This document shows, piece by piece, positions 47,812-58,305 of a stretch of 64,000 nt of DNA; the first letter of the stretch is position 1; each line of letters begins with the position of its first letter. The translations under genes were made by a program, and so were the position numbers. This DNA is from Pseudomonadota bacterium (GTDB lineage: Bacteria > Pseudomonadota > Gammaproteobacteria > Xanthomonadales > Xanthomonadaceae), in contig JAFEEL010000003.1 in the NCBI GenBank assembly GCA_018241125.1, positions 1 through 64,000 of the forward strand. The letters are read 5' to 3'. The notes beneath the pieces were generated by a model. That model had not been told where the DNA came from. It saw only the letters and a program-made list of their open reading frames with translations, and searched no databases.

Positions 47812-48342
47812 TCAATAACGCGGCGGCGGTCGCTGCGTGCACGCCGCCTGCGCGGTCACCGCGGCCTGCGTGGCCACCGCATCGGCATGCGCCATCGCCA
47901 CGAAATGCAACGTCGCCCAGTTGCGCCGGCACAACGAGCCGACCTGCGGCCCGCGTTCGAACGACTGCTGCGCCCACTGGCCGGCATGCGCCCAGTCGTG
48001 CTGCACCAGCGCCAGCTCGGCCGCTTGCTGCAACAGCTCCGGGCTGTCGGGCCGGATCGTCAGGGCATGCGCGATGACCTTGGCGGCGCCGGCGTAGTCG
48101 GCGTGGGCTTCCAGTTGCGCCGCGCTTTGGCGCAGATCGGCCACGGCCGGATCGGGCAGCGGCTGCACCTCCAGCGAATCGGGCGCATGCGCCCCGGCGG
48201 CGCGCACCTGCGCCAGCATCTGTTGTGCTGCGGGCAAGGCCGGACGTACCTGCGTGGCCGGTGGCGCGGTCGCGGGCGCGCACGCAGCCAGCGCACCGAC
48301 CAGCAGCCAGAGCGCCCCCGCGCGCAGGGCGCAGGCGCGCAT
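47812..48342 (-). CDS. Lipoprotein with TPR-like region, unknown function
   Basis: A 176-aa protein with a lipoprotein signal (RAGALWLLVGALAAC). A helical region resembles one to two tetratricopeptide repeats (LEAHADYAGAAKVIAHALTI, then SPELLQQAAELALVQHDWAH). Its start lies 35 bases after the PBP1b stop. In related genomes a similar lipoprotein often follows mrcB, so a link to peptidoglycan synthesis is possible but unproven. Confidence 0.68.
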   Translation of the reverse strand: MRACALRAGALWLLVGALAACAPATAPPATQVRPALPAAQQMLAQVRAAGAHAPDSLEVQPLPDPAVADLRQSAAQLEAHADYAGAAKVIAHALTIRPDSPELLQQAAELALVQHDWAHAGQWAQQSFERGPQVGSLCRRNWATLHFVAMAHADAVATQAAVTAQAACTQRPPPRY

Positions 48343-48377
48343 CGGCCAATGCGAGGATTGCGGGGGTTGGGCGTCGA

Positions 48378-50864
48378 TCAAGGCGGCGGTTCCTGTTCCG
48401 ATGCCGGCGACGGCGACGCCGGCGGGGCTTGCGCCGGGCTGGGCGGTCCACCCGGGGCGGTCGACCCCTCGGCGGCCGGGGGAACGCTTCCCGGCGGCAG
48501 CGGCGCGCCGGTGTCTGGATCGACCGGATCGGCGCTGGGTTCGCGGATCCAGCCCGAAGCATCGCCCGGATTGGTGCCCGCGTCGCAGGTCGGTTGCAAC
48601 GGCGGTGCGAAGCCTTTGACAAACGCGAAGCGGCGCACGCCCGGGCACCCGGCATCCACACTGGCATAAGCCTCCGGGCTGACCCACGCCCATTCCAGCC
48701 CGGCGTCGGACACCGTCAAGGGCGTGCTCGGCAGCCGCCGGAACAGGCCGGCCCACACGCGCAGCGCGCCGGTGGCGCCGAACAGGCCGGTTTCCAGATT
48801 CTGGTCGTTGCCCACCCACACCACCGCCAGATGACTGCCGGTGAAGCCGGCGAACCAACTGTCGCGACTGTCGTTGCTGGTGCCGGTCTTGCCAGCGGCA
48901 TCGAGGAAGCCCAAGCCATCGCGCTGCAGCGATCCGGCAGTGCCGGAGATCGCCACCTGCTGCATGGCGATCGTCGCCAGCCGCGCCGCCAGCGCATCGC
49001 CGGCCTGCGCGGCCGCCGCCGGATGGTCGTAACGCTTGACCAACGCGCCCTTGGCATCGAGCACGCCGCGCACCGCGTGCAGCGGCTGCACCTGTCCGCC
49101 GGAGGCGAGGAACTGGTAGAGCTGGGCCATCGTGTACGGGGTCTGGTCGGTCGCGCCCAGCAGCACCGACGGGTTGGCCGGCACGTCGATCCCGGCCAGC
49201 GCCTTGAGCAGCTTGGTCAGCCGCTCGACTTGCACGTCCATGCCCACACGCACGGCGACATGGTTGTACGACTGCGCCAGCGCATCGATGATGCGCACCA
49301 TGCCGTGCTCGCGATGATCGTCGTTCTCCGGCGACCAGGTACGGCCATTGCCCAGCGCGACCGATACCGCCGAATCGTCGATCGGCGTGGCCAGCGAATA
49401 CTTGTCCGGCTGCGCCAGCGCCAGCAGGTAGATGAAGGGCTTGAGCAGCGAACCGACCGGACGCTGCGCGTCGAGCGCGCGATTGAAGCCCAGCGCGGTG
49501 GCGTCGCGGCTGCCGACCACCGCCAGCACGTTGCCGTCGTGCACGTCGGTTACCACCAGCCCGCCTTCCAGATCCGGGCCCTTCTTGCGCTGGATCTTGT
49601 CGAGCGTTTCGGCGAGCGCGGCCTCGGCGTCGATCTGCGCGGCCGGGTCGAGCGTGGTGTGGATGGTCATCCCCGCGCCCTTGATGCTGTCGGCGGGGTA
49701 GTCGGACTGCAACTGCCGACGCACCAGATCGACGAACGCCGGGTAGCGATTGGTGACGATGCCCGGCTTGGGGATCACGTCCAGCGGCGATTTCTTGAGT
49801 GCATCGGCCTCGTCGGCGGTCATCAATCCGGTCTCGACGAACGCATCGAGCACCACTGCGCGCCGCTGCAAGGCGCGATCGGGGGATCGGCGCGGATCGT
49901 AATACGACGGCCCTTTGATGAGGCCGATCATCAATGCGATGTCCTGCTTGGGCAACGAGCCCAGCGGCCGTCCGAACCAGAACTTCGCGCCGGCCGCCAC
50001 GCCGTGGATCGACTGGTTGCCCAACTGCCCGAGGTAGACCTCGTTGAGGTAGGCCTCCAGGATGGTCTGCTTGTCGAAGCGCGATTCGATGATGATCGCG
50101 TACAGCGCCTCGTTGACCTTGCGCTTGAGGCTGCGCTCGTTGCTCAGGAACAAATTGCGCACCAGCTGCTGGGTGAGCGTGCTGCCGCCCTGGCGCGCCC
50201 CGCCCTCGCGCACGTCCACCGCCACGGCGCGCAAGATGCCCAGCACGTCCACGCCGTGGTGGGTCTTGAAATTGCGATCTTCCACGGCTTGCAGGCCGGC
50301 CACCAGCAACGGCGGCACGTCGGGGCCGTGCACCAGTTCGCGTTCTTCCTGCGTCGAACCGTACAGGGCGGCGATCGGCGCCGGGTCGAAGGTGGCCGTC
50401 GGCAACGCCGCACCATCCGGGCTGCGCAGCGAGGACACCGTGCCATCGGCCAGTTGCACCACCACCTGCGACGGCGGCTGCACGGTCGCCACATCGTTGA
50501 AGCCGCGGCTGGCGATGGTGAACCGGTCGCCGCTGCGCGCGTAGCTGCCCGGGCTGGACCCCGCGCCATCGCTGCGGTATTGCGCCGCGTCCAGTTCCAG
50601 CTGCAAGGTCTTGGCGTCCATGCGCTGCCCCGGGACCAGATGCAGCGGCTGCGCGTACACCTTGGTCGGCACCTGCCACTGCAACTGCCCGAAACGCTCG
50701 CGTACCTGGCCGTCGAGCACCCAGACATAGGGAATGCCCACCCCCAGCAAGAGGCCGAAGGCCAGCAGAGCCGGGTAAAGGATCCAACGCCACCAGCGCC
50801 GTCGTGGCGGCGCCTGCTCGTCGTCCTCGTCCTCGTCGTCGATCTGCTCGTCCCGGCGCCGCAT
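48378..50864 (-). CDS. mrcB: Bifunctional penicillin-binding protein 1B
   Basis: An 828-aa cell-wall polymerase. A short acidic cytosolic tail is followed by a membrane helix (about 27-48), a UB2H-like region, the GT51 transglycosylase domain with catalytic Glu in QAVEDRNFKTHHGVD, and GGSTLTQQLVRNLFLSNERS. The transpeptidase domain has SLLK (active Ser), SYN and GKTGTSND. The last 80 residues form a Pro/Ala/Ser-rich tail. The ATG at 50864 is divergent from a glycosyltransferase. A lipoprotein follows. Confidence 0.93.
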   Translation of the reverse strand: MRRRDEQIDDEDEDDEQAPPRRRWWRWILYPALLAFGLLLGVGIPYVWVLDGQVRERFGQLQWQVPTKVYAQPLHLVPGQRMDAKTLQLELDAAQYRSDGAGSSPGSYARSGDRFTIASRGFNDVATVQPPSQVVVQLADGTVSSLRSPDGAALPTATFDPAPIAALYGSTQEERELVHGPDVPPLLVAGLQAVEDRNFKTHHGVDVLGILRAVAVDVREGGARQGGSTLTQQLVRNLFLSNERSLKRKVNEALYAIIIESRFDKQTILEAYLNEVYLGQLGNQSIHGVAAGAKFWFGRPLGSLPKQDIALMIGLIKGPSYYDPRRSPDRALQRRAVVLDAFVETGLMTADEADALKKSPLDVIPKPGIVTNRYPAFVDLVRRQLQSDYPADSIKGAGMTIHTTLDPAAQIDAEAALAETLDKIQRKKGPDLEGGLVVTDVHDGNVLAVVGSRDATALGFNRALDAQRPVGSLLKPFIYLLALAQPDKYSLATPIDDSAVSVALGNGRTWSPENDDHREHGMVRIIDALAQSYNHVAVRVGMDVQVERLTKLLKALAGIDVPANPSVLLGATDQTPYTMAQLYQFLASGGQVQPLHAVRGVLDAKGALVKRYDHPAAAAQAGDALAARLATIAMQQVAISGTAGSLQRDGLGFLDAAGKTGTSNDSRDSWFAGFTGSHLAVVWVGNDQNLETGLFGATGALRVWAGLFRRLPSTPLTVSDAGLEWAWVSPEAYASVDAGCPGVRRFAFVKGFAPPLQPTCDAGTNPGDASGWIREPSADPVDPDTGAPLPPGSVPPAAEGSTAPGGPPSPAQAPPASPSPASEQEPPP

Positions 50865-50917
50865 GGGTGTTTTCACTCGCGTGGCGTGCAGTCTACCTGT
50901 TCGCGATCCGGCCCACG

Positions 50918-53125
50918 ATGGCATTCGCCACGGCGCGCGTTGCGGTAGCCTGTGCGCCCGACGCCGCCGACATCCGAGCCGATTCCGTGGCCCCTGCCGA
51001 TCCGCCCGACCGCACGCCACCGCGCCTGCCGGACTTGCTCGGAAGCCTGCAATCGGCCGCCCGCCGCACCGGCGGCGCCATCGCCCGCACGCGCGCCAGC
51101 CTTGCGCGCCGCGGCCTGCGCCACACATTGCTGCGCGCCGCGCAGGAACTGCGCGGGGCCAAGGCCATCGGCAAGCTGAAACTGGCGATCCCGGAAAATC
51201 ATCCATTCCGGCCCTTCGCGGTGCCCAGCGCGGACGCACCGCTGGCCAGCATCGTCATCCCGGTGCACAACCACTTCCCGCACACCCTGGCCTGCCTGCG
51301 CGCGCTGGCGGCCTGCGGGGACACCACGCCGATGGAAATCATCGTGGTGGACGATGCCTCCAGCGACGACACCGCGTTACGCCTGAACGGGGTGCAGGGC
51401 CTGCGCGTGGTCACCCTGAAGGAAAACCGCGGCTTCATCGCTGCCAGCAACGCCGGCGCGGCCATCGCGCAGGGCCAATACCTGGTGTTTCTCAACAACG
51501 ACACGGCGGTGCAGCCGGGCTGGCTGGATGCGTTGATCGGCACCTTCGAGGCCTACCCCAGCGCGGGCATCGTCGGCGCCAAGCTGGTGTATCCCGACGG
51601 TCGCCTGCAAGAGGCCGGCGCGATCGTGTTCAGCGATGGCTCGGGGTGGAATTGCGGGCGTTTCGAGGATCCGCGCGCGCCGGCGTGGAACTTCGTGCGG
51701 GAAGTCGATTACTGCTCGGGTGCGGCGCTGGCCATCGCGCGCGAGCTGTTCGCGCAGCTGGGCGGCTTCGATGCGCATTACACGCCGGCCTATTACGAGG
51801 ACACCGATCTGGCGATGCAGGTACGCGCCTACGGCCTGCGCGTGCTCTACCAACCTGCCGCCGTGGTGGTGCATTACGAAGGCGTGAGCTCGGGCACCGA
51901 CGAGGCGCTGGGCGCGAAAGCCTACCAACGAGTGAACCGGCGCAAGTTCGCCACCCGCTGGGCGCAGGCACTGACCGCGCAGCCGCCGCCGAACGCGGAC
52001 ATTCGCATCGCCAGTGAACATCGCGCGAAGCAGCACGTGCTGGTGATCGACGCCTGCACACCCCGGCCCGACCACGATTCGGGTTCGCTGCGGATGTTCG
52101 AAATCCTCAAGCTGCTGCGCGAGGAAGGCTGCGCGGTGAGTTTCTTCGCCGACAACCGGCTGCACGATGGCGCCTACACGCAGGCGCTGCAAGCGCTGGG
52201 CGTGCAGGTCTGGTTCAAGCCGTGGATCGGCAGCCGTGGTGCGTGGTTCAGAATGCACGGCGCGTTGTTCGATGTGATCATTGCCAGCCGCCACGAAGTT
52301 GCAGTCCATTACCTGCGACTGTCGCGACGCCATGCACGCGGCGCACGCTTCGTGTTCGACACCGTGGACTTGCACTTCCTGCGCGAGGCGCGCGAGGCCG
52401 GGATCGTGCGCAGCCCGGCGCTGGCGCGCAAGGCGCAGCGCACACGCGCGCTCGAACTGCGGCTGGTGCGCAAGGCCGACCTGACTCTGGTGGTGAGTGC
52501 ACTGGAACGCGATCTACTGCTGTGCGACGTGCCCGCCGCGAGGATCGAAGTGCTCTCCAACATCCACGCACCCGTCGCCGAGCCGGCCGGCTTCGCGGCG
52601 CGTCAGGGGCTGCTGTTCGTCGGCAGCTTCCGCCATCCGCCCAATGTGGACGCCGCGATCTGGATGGCCCGCGAGGTGATGCCGCTGATCCACGCGCAGC
52701 GACCAGACATCGAACTGCACGTGGTCGGCCCGTGGCCGCCACGCGAGGTGCAGATACTGGACCAGCTACCGGGCGTGCGCGTGCACGGCCACGTGCCCGA
52801 TCTGCGGCCGTTGCTGGACGGCTGCCGCATCGGGCTGGCGCCGCTGCGCTACGGTGCGGGGGTCAAGGGCAAGATCAACCAGAGCATGGCGCGCGGGCAG
52901 CCGGTGGTGGCCACCCCGCAGGCCATCGAGGGCATGGGCCTGACCGACGGCGTCGACGTGCTGGTGGGCGCCGATGCCCCCGCGATCGCGCAGGCGGTGC
53001 TGCGCCTGAACGCCGATCATGATTTATGGGAAACGCTGTCTGGCAATGGCCTGATTCACAGCCAACGGCACTTCTCGCACGCCAACGCCCGCGATGGGCT
53101 GCGGCGGATTCTCGCTTCCCGCTGA
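50918..53125 (+). CDS. Two-domain glycosyltransferase (GT2-GT4 fusion)
   Basis: A 735-aa protein. A GT2 (GT-A fold) domain begins near residue 110 (SIVIPVHNHFPHTLACLRAL), with the nucleotide-binding DDASSDD and later YYEDTDLAMQVR. A GT4 (GT-B) domain begins near residue 370 and ends with GLLFVGSFRHPPNVDAAIWM and RYGAGVKGKINQSMARGQPV. Proteins with this layout add two sugars in surface-polysaccharide assembly. The start at 50918 follows the divergent mrcB start; about 80 residues precede the GT2 domain. No cluster of polysaccharide genes is beside it. Confidence 0.82.
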   Translation: MAFATARVAVACAPDAADIRADSVAPADPPDRTPPRLPDLLGSLQSAARRTGGAIARTRASLARRGLRHTLLRAAQELRGAKAIGKLKLAIPENHPFRPFAVPSADAPLASIVIPVHNHFPHTLACLRALAACGDTTPMEIIVVDDASSDDTALRLNGVQGLRVVTLKENRGFIAASNAGAAIAQGQYLVFLNNDTAVQPGWLDALIGTFEAYPSAGIVGAKLVYPDGRLQEAGAIVFSDGSGWNCGRFEDPRAPAWNFVREVDYCSGAALAIARELFAQLGGFDAHYTPAYYEDTDLAMQVRAYGLRVLYQPAAVVVHYEGVSSGTDEALGAKAYQRVNRRKFATRWAQALTAQPPPNADIRIASEHRAKQHVLVIDACTPRPDHDSGSLRMFEILKLLREEGCAVSFFADNRLHDGAYTQALQALGVQVWFKPWIGSRGAWFRMHGALFDVIIASRHEVAVHYLRLSRRHARGARFVFDTVDLHFLREAREAGIVRSPALARKAQRTRALELRLVRKADLTLVVSALERDLLLCDVPAARIEVLSNIHAPVAEPAGFAARQGLLFVGSFRHPPNVDAAIWMAREVMPLIHAQRPDIELHVVGPWPPREVQILDQLPGVRVHGHVPDLRPLLDGCRIGLAPLRYGAGVKGKINQSMARGQPVVATPQAIEGMGLTDGVDVLVGADAPAIAQAVLRLNADHDLWETLSGNGLIHSQRHFSHANARDGLRRILASR

Positions 53126-53213
53126 CCGGCACGCCTCACGTGCCGGAACATCGCGTCGACGCACATGCGCAAGTACACTGCGTTGCCCGGCAACGACGCA
53201 CGGCGAGTCGAGC

Positions 53214-54653
53214 ATGAACCTGTCCACACACGATCCGGCCGATCTGGATTTTTCGCCCGCGCAGATGCGCGTGATGGGCGAGGCGACGCTGGCGCGCATC
53301 GTCGCGCACCTCGCTGCGCTACCAACCGCGCCCAGTTGCGGCGATCTGTCCGACAGCGAAGCGTTGTGCCGGTCGCTGCGCGAGCCAGTTCCCGAGCACG
53401 GCAGCGATCTGCAAACGCTGCTCGATCCGTTGTTCGCCGACTGGATCGGGCGCTCGTTCGGCACCACCGGCCCGGGCTACATGGCCTACATTCCCGGCGG
53501 CGGCGTGTTTCCGGCGGCGTTGGCCAGCTTCATCGCCGACGCCGCCAACCGCTATACCGGCATCTGGCAGGCCGCCCCGGCACTGGTACAACTGGAAGCC
53601 AACACCCTGGACTGGCTGCGTGGGTGGATGCAGTTCCCGGACAGCGCGCGCGGCCTGTACACCCCCGGCGGCTCGATGGCGATGTTCAATGCCATCGCCA
53701 CCGCGCGCGAAAAGCTGCTCGGCACCGACATCCGTGTCGGCACGTTGTACGTGTCCTCGCAGACCCACCACTGCATCGCCAAGGCCGCCAAGCTCGCCGG
53801 CATCGCCCACGACCGCGTGCGCGTGATCGCGGTGGATGCCCACTACCGGATGCGGGTGGACGCACTGGCCGCGGCCATCGCTGCCGACCGCGCCGCCGGC
53901 CTGCGCCCGTTCATGGTGTTTTCCACCGCCGGCACCACCAACACCGGTGCGGTCGATCCGATCGATGCGATCGCCGACCTGGCCGCGCGCGAAGGGTTGT
54001 GGCACCACGTCGATGGCGCCTATGGCGGCTTCTTCCACATGGTGCCCGAACTGCGCCCGCTGCTGGCCGGCCTGCCGCGCGCCGACTCGCTCACCCTCGA
54101 CCCGCACAAGGGCATGTTCCTGCCCTACGGCACCGGCGCGCTGCTGGTGCGCGACGGGCAGGCGCTGCGCGCCCTGCATTCGTCCAGTGCCGGCTATCTG
54201 CCGGACAATCAGGATGAGTTCTACGACCCGGCGCAGTACGGCCCCGACCTGTCGCGCGGTTACCCCGGCCTGCGCGTGTGGCTGGCGATCAAGATGATCG
54301 GTGCGGCGCGCTATCGCGCGGCGTTGGCCGAGAAGCGCGAGCTGGCGCTGTGGGCCGCGCAGGAACTGGCGCGCACACCCGGCTTCGTGATCGACGCGAT
54401 GCCACAACTCTCCCTGCTCGCCTTCCATCTGGAAAGCCCGGCGCTGGCGACGCTGGATGCGCAAAACGCCGCCACCCGCGCCCTGATGCAGGCGGTGACC
54501 GCGCGCGGACAGGTGATGCTCACCGGTGCACAAGTCGGCGAGCAATTCCTTGGACGCATCTGCGTGCTCAGCTTCCGCACGCGACGGGCGCACGTCGAAA
54601 CCTGCGTGCAACAACTGCGCGAGGAAGCCGCGGCACTGCTCGCCGGCCACTGA
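53214..54653 (+). CDS. Pyridoxal-phosphate-dependent group II decarboxylase
   Basis: A 479-aa decarboxylase of the aromatic-L-amino-acid/glutamate decarboxylase type. The PLP Lys is residue 299 in LDPHKGMFLPYGTG, with the cofactor-binding HHVDGAYGGFF upstream. GPGYMAYIPGGGVFPAALA marks the substrate-binding start. The substrate is not decidable; tyrosine, DOPA, tryptophan or aspartate are all possible in this group. It stands alone between the glycosyltransferase and the convergent cysB. Confidence 0.85.
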   Translation: MNLSTHDPADLDFSPAQMRVMGEATLARIVAHLAALPTAPSCGDLSDSEALCRSLREPVPEHGSDLQTLLDPLFADWIGRSFGTTGPGYMAYIPGGGVFPAALASFIADAANRYTGIWQAAPALVQLEANTLDWLRGWMQFPDSARGLYTPGGSMAMFNAIATAREKLLGTDIRVGTLYVSSQTHHCIAKAAKLAGIAHDRVRVIAVDAHYRMRVDALAAAIAADRAAGLRPFMVFSTAGTTNTGAVDPIDAIADLAAREGLWHHVDGAYGGFFHMVPELRPLLAGLPRADSLTLDPHKGMFLPYGTGALLVRDGQALRALHSSSAGYLPDNQDEFYDPAQYGPDLSRGYPGLRVWLAIKMIGAARYRAALAEKRELALWAAQELARTPGFVIDAMPQLSLLAFHLESPALATLDAQNAATRALMQAVTARGQVMLTGAQVGEQFLGRICVLSFRTRRAHVETCVQQLREEAAALLAGH

Positions 54654-54724
54654 CGAAGCCGCCGCCGCAGCCGTCCGTGGCCAGCCGCAGCGAACCAACA
54701 CGCTGCGTTGGTTCGCTGGCACCG

Positions 54725-55705
54725 TCAGGCGACGGGCGCAGCGTGCGTCCGACCCCACGCCGGTGCCGGCGGCCAGTCGGCCGGCGCGTTGCCTTCCAGC
54801 ACCCGCCGCACGTCGCGACGATCGATCTGCGGCGCCAACGCGGCCAGCAGTTCGAGTGCGTAATCGCGCAACACCCGCTCGCGTGGCAGCACCGCCCACG
54901 CCACGCATTCGGGCAACGCCGGCGCCGGCAGCGCGACGAGGTCGGCGTCGGGATCGCCCACCGCCATTTCCGCCAGCACCCCCACGCCCAGACCGGCACG
55001 CACGTAGGTTTTGATCAGGTCGGCATCGCGTGCGGTCATGGCAAAACGCGGGTCGTGGCCGGCGGCGTTGAAGGCCTGCTGCAAGGACGAATCGGCGCGG
55101 GTCGAGGACTCGTAACTGACCAACGGATGGGCCGCCAGTTCATCGATGCTCGGGCCGTGCTCGCGGTGCGCCAGCGCATGCCCGCGCGGCACCAGCACCA
55201 CGCGTCGCCAGCGATACAGTGGGATCGCCAGCCCACCCGACGGAGCGGCCCCGGACGAGCTGACCACCGCGAAATCTGCCTGGCCGCGCGCCAGATGGTC
55301 GAGCACCTCGCCATCGGCCAGCGGTTGCAGGTGCACGCTGACGTTCGGGAATGCGCGCTTGACGTGGGCGATGGCGGTCGGCAGCACATGCCGCGCCTGC
55401 GTGTGGGTGGTGGCCAGCACCAACCGCCCGGCGGCTTGACCGCGTTCGTTGGCGGCCCAGGCGCGGATCTTGGCGGCTTCGTCGAGGATGCGACGGGCGT
55501 GTTCGAGCACCTGCCGGCCGGCGGGCGTGATCGCGTCCAGGCTGCGCCCGCGGCGCACGAACAGCAGGAAGCCCAACTCATCCTCGAGCTGCTTGAGCTG
55601 CTTGGACAAGCCCGGCTGGGTGGCGTGGACGCGCGCGGCGGCCTGAGTGATGTTCAGGCGCGAATCGGCGATGGCGACGAGGTAACGGAGCTGGGTGAGG
55701 GTCAT
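54725..55705 (-). CDS. cysB: LysR-type regulator CysB
   Basis: A 326-aa regulator of sulfate assimilation that senses N-acetylserine. The helix-turn-helix is in NITQAAARVHATQPGLSKQL, and the effector domain includes ATTHTQARHVLPTAIAHVK and YESSTRADSSLQQAFNAAGH. These are signatures of CysB. The start at 55705 lies across a 277-base divergent gap from cysG, which it probably controls. I cannot point to a CysB site in that gap. Confidence 0.92.
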   Translation of the reverse strand: MTLTQLRYLVAIADSRLNITQAAARVHATQPGLSKQLKQLEDELGFLLFVRRGRSLDAITPAGRQVLEHARRILDEAAKIRAWAANERGQAAGRLVLATTHTQARHVLPTAIAHVKRAFPNVSVHLQPLADGEVLDHLARGQADFAVVSSSGAAPSGGLAIPLYRWRRVVLVPRGHALAHREHGPSIDELAAHPLVSYESSTRADSSLQQAFNAAGHDPRFAMTARDADLIKTYVRAGLGVGVLAEMAVGDPDADLVALPAPALPECVAWAVLPRERVLRDYALELLAALAPQIDRRDVRRVLEGNAPADWPPAPAWGRTHAAPVA

Positions 55706-55982
55706 GGGATCGGTTCCGGAAAAGGTCGTGGGCAGGCGACGCGAGGCAACGCGCGCATGCGACAACAGTTCCGGAAGCGATAGGCGGCCATGAATGGGTG
55801 CGGACGGCAACAGGCGCGCCGGGATCGGCGCTGGATCGACAGTAACCCGGCCGCAGCGGCGCGTCCAGCGCCGCCCCGCCCCTGACTCATGCCGTAGCGG
55901 CATATGCACGAAAGCGGCGGTCACTTCCCTTCGCGCTGGACGCTTTCCAGCATCGACCCTCCCGCAGTGTTCGACTTCAATC

Positions 55983-57413
55983 ATGCACACGCCGCTGTTC
56001 CCGTTGTTCGCCGACCTGCGCGGTCGGCCCGTCCTCGTCGCCGGTGGCGGCGCCGTCGCCGCGCGCAAGGTCGAGCGCCTGCTGGCCGCCGGTGCACGCG
56101 TGCGCGTGATCGCACCGAACTTGCATCCGGATCTGCGGGTGCTGGTCGCCGCGCGGCGGATCTCGCATCGGCCCTGCGCGTTCACGCCCGAGGCGCTGGA
56201 CGGCGCGTGGCTGGCGATCGCAGCGACCGACGACGCCGCGACCAATCGCGCGGTGGCCAGCGCCGCCGGCGAACGCCGCGTGCTCGTCAACGTGGTCGAC
56301 GACGCGACGCTGTCGAGTTTCCATCTGCCTGCGGTGGTCGAGCGCGGCGACGTGCAAGTGGCAATTTCCAGCGGCGGGGCGGCACCGATGCTGGCGCGGC
56401 GTTTGCGCGAAAAGCTCGAAGTGTTGCTCGACGAATCATTGGGCACGCTGGCCGCGCTGTTTGCGCGTCACCGCAGCGCGATCCGCGCGCGCCTGCCCGA
56501 TTTGCCGCAACGCCGACGCTGGTTCGACGCCGTGCTCGATCGCCTCGCGCCGGATCTGCGCCTGACCGCGAATGCAGCCGACGCCGAGCGCGAACTACTG
56601 GCCGCGTTGGCCGGTGCTGGCAAAACCACCGCGCGCGGCAGTGTGACGCTGGTCGGCGCCGGGCCCGGCGATCCGGGACTGTTGACGCTGCGCGCACTGC
56701 GCGCGATGAACGACGCCGACGTGATCGTGCACGACCGCCTCGTATCGCCGCAGGTATTGGCAATGGCACGGCGCGACGCGCAACGCATCGACGTGGGCAA
56801 ACGCGTGGGCGATCCGATCGATGCGCAAGATCGCATCCACGCCACGCTGCTCGAACATGCGCGCGCCGGGCGGCGCGTGGTGCGCCTGAAGGGCGGCGAT
56901 CCGTTCGTGTTCGGACGCGGCGGCGAGGAACTGGAGTTCCTGCGCGCCCACGACATCGCCTGCGAAGTGGTGCCCGGCATCACCGCGGCGTTGGCGTGCG
57001 CGGCCTATGCCGGCGTGCCGCTCACCCACCGCGAGCATGCGCAGTCGGTGCGATTGATCACCGCGCACACCCAAGCATCCCTCGACACGCTCGACTGGCG
57101 GGCGCTGGCGGCCGAACGGCAAACGCTGGCGGTGTACATGGGCGTGGGCGTGCTCGAGCGTCTGCGCGCCCGCCTGCTGGCGCACGGACGCGCACCGCAC
57201 ACGCCGTTCGCGCTGATCGAGAACGGCTCACGACCCGAGCAGCGGGTGATCCTGGGCACACTGGCCGACCTGCCCGACCGCGCGCGTGCCGAGAACGTGC
57301 GCGCGCCGGCGCTGCTGATCCTCGGCGAAGTGGCGGCGCTGGCGGAGCCGCTGCACTGGTTCGGCGCGGCGCCTTTGGCTGCACCGCCGGCGAGGGCGCA
57401 AGCGGCGGCGTGA
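55983..57413 (+). CDS. cysG: Siroheme synthase (multifunctional)
   Basis: A 476-aa enzyme. The N-terminal half is the precorrin-2 dehydrogenase/ferrochelatase ([20 protein letters not shown]). The C-terminal half is the uroporphyrinogen-III methyltransferase, with [19 protein letters not shown] and [17 protein letters not shown]. It supplies siroheme for sulfite reductase. The divergent cysB fits this role. The start follows a plain leader with no strong Shine-Dalgarno. Confidence 0.94.
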   Translation: MHTPLFPLFADLRGRPVLVAGGGAVAARKVERLLAAGARVRVIAPNLHPDLRVLVAARRISHRPCAFTPEALDGAWLAIAATDDAATNRAVASAAGERRVLVNVVDDATLSSFHLPAVVERGDVQVAISSGGAAPMLARRLREKLEVLLDESLGTLAALFARHRSAIRARLPDLPQRRRWFDAVLDRLAPDLRLTANAADAERELLAALAGAGKTTARGSVTLVGAGPGDPGLLTLRALRAMNDADVIVHDRLVSPQVLAMARRDAQRIDVGKRVGDPIDAQDRIHATLLEHARAGRRVVRLKGGDPFVFGRGGEELEFLRAHDIACEVVPGITAALACAAYAGVPLTHREHAQSVRLITAHTQASLDTLDWRALAAERQTLAVYMGVGVLERLRARLLAHGRAPHTPFALIENGSRPEQRVILGTLADLPDRARAENVRAPALLILGEVAALAEPLHWFGAAPLAAPPARAQAAA

Positions 57414-57551
57414 TGTGCTTTGCGCGCAGGGTGGGATGGGCGGTGTCGACGCGGTAGAATGCCGGCCATGCGGTCGCCGCGACCGCGCCCTTCGACGCCC
57501 TGCCCCGGCGCAACAGTGGTGGCGGGGCGCATGCCCAGGAATGCTCCCTCC

Positions 57552-58298
57552 ATGAAGATTCTCGTCGCCTACAAGCGCGTGGTGGACTTCAACGTCCGCA
57601 TCCAGGTCAAGCCCGACGGTTCGGGCGTGGTCACCGACGGCGTCAAGCTCTCACCCAACCCGTTCGACGAGATCGCGCTGGAAGAAGCGCTGCGGCTGCG
57701 CGAGAAGGGCGTGGCGACGGAAGTCATCGTCGCCACCATCGCCCCCGCCGACGCCCAGCCGCATCTGCGCAACGGGCTGGCGATGGGCGCCAATCGCGCC
57801 ATCCACGTGGTTGCAAACCAGCCGGTGTCGCCGCTGGCCGCCGCGCGCACGCTGCTGAAACTGGTCGAGCGCGAACAGCCCGGGCTGGTGATCGTCGGCA
57901 AGCAGGCCATCGACGACGACGCCAACCAGACCGGGCAGATGCTGGCCACGCTCTGGGGCCGCCCGCAGGCCACCTTCGCTAGCAAGCTGTCCGTCGAGGG
58001 CGGCAAGGCCACGGTGGTGCGCGAGGTCGATGCCGGGCTGGAGACTCTGGAAGTCGATCTGCCCGCGGTGGTCACCACCGACCTGCGCCTGAACGAGCCG
58101 CGCTTCATCAAGCTGCCCGACATCATGAAAGCCAAGTCCAAGCCGCTGGAAACCATCGCGCTCGAATCCCTCGGCGTCGATGCCGGCCATGCGCTCGAAG
58201 CCGTGCGCTACGCCGCGCCGGCCAAGCGCCAGCGCGGGGTGATGGTGAAGACCGTGCCGGAGCTGATCGCGGCGCTGAAGGCCAAGGGGTTGCTGTGA
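57552..58298 (+). CDS. etfB: Electron transfer flavoprotein beta subunit
   Basis: A 248-aa protein starting MKILVAYKRVVDFNVRIQVK, with DEIALEEALRLREKG and the beta-ETF signature LVIVGKQAIDDDANQTGQML. Its partner EtfA follows after a 111-base gap that contains a REP-like element. The pair carries electrons from acyl-CoA dehydrogenases to ETF-quinone oxidoreductase, which is not in the window. GCTCCCTCC precedes the start without a clear Shine-Dalgarno. Confidence 0.95.
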   Translation: MKILVAYKRVVDFNVRIQVKPDGSGVVTDGVKLSPNPFDEIALEEALRLREKGVATEVIVATIAPADAQPHLRNGLAMGANRAIHVVANQPVSPLAAARTLLKLVEREQPGLVIVGKQAIDDDANQTGQMLATLWGRPQATFASKLSVEGGKATVVREVDAGLETLEVDLPAVVTTDLRLNEPRFIKLPDIMKAKSKPLETIALESLGVDAGHALEAVRYAAPAKRQRGVMVKTVPELIAALKAKGLL

Positions 58299-58305
58299 TG
58301 CTGTC

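Noticed and set aside
50865..51239. Longer start of PBP1b at 51239
   Set aside because: The extension runs antisense through the glycosyltransferase gene and has Arg/Trp-rich non-protein-like composition; the start at 50864 gives the normal N-terminal tail and helix.
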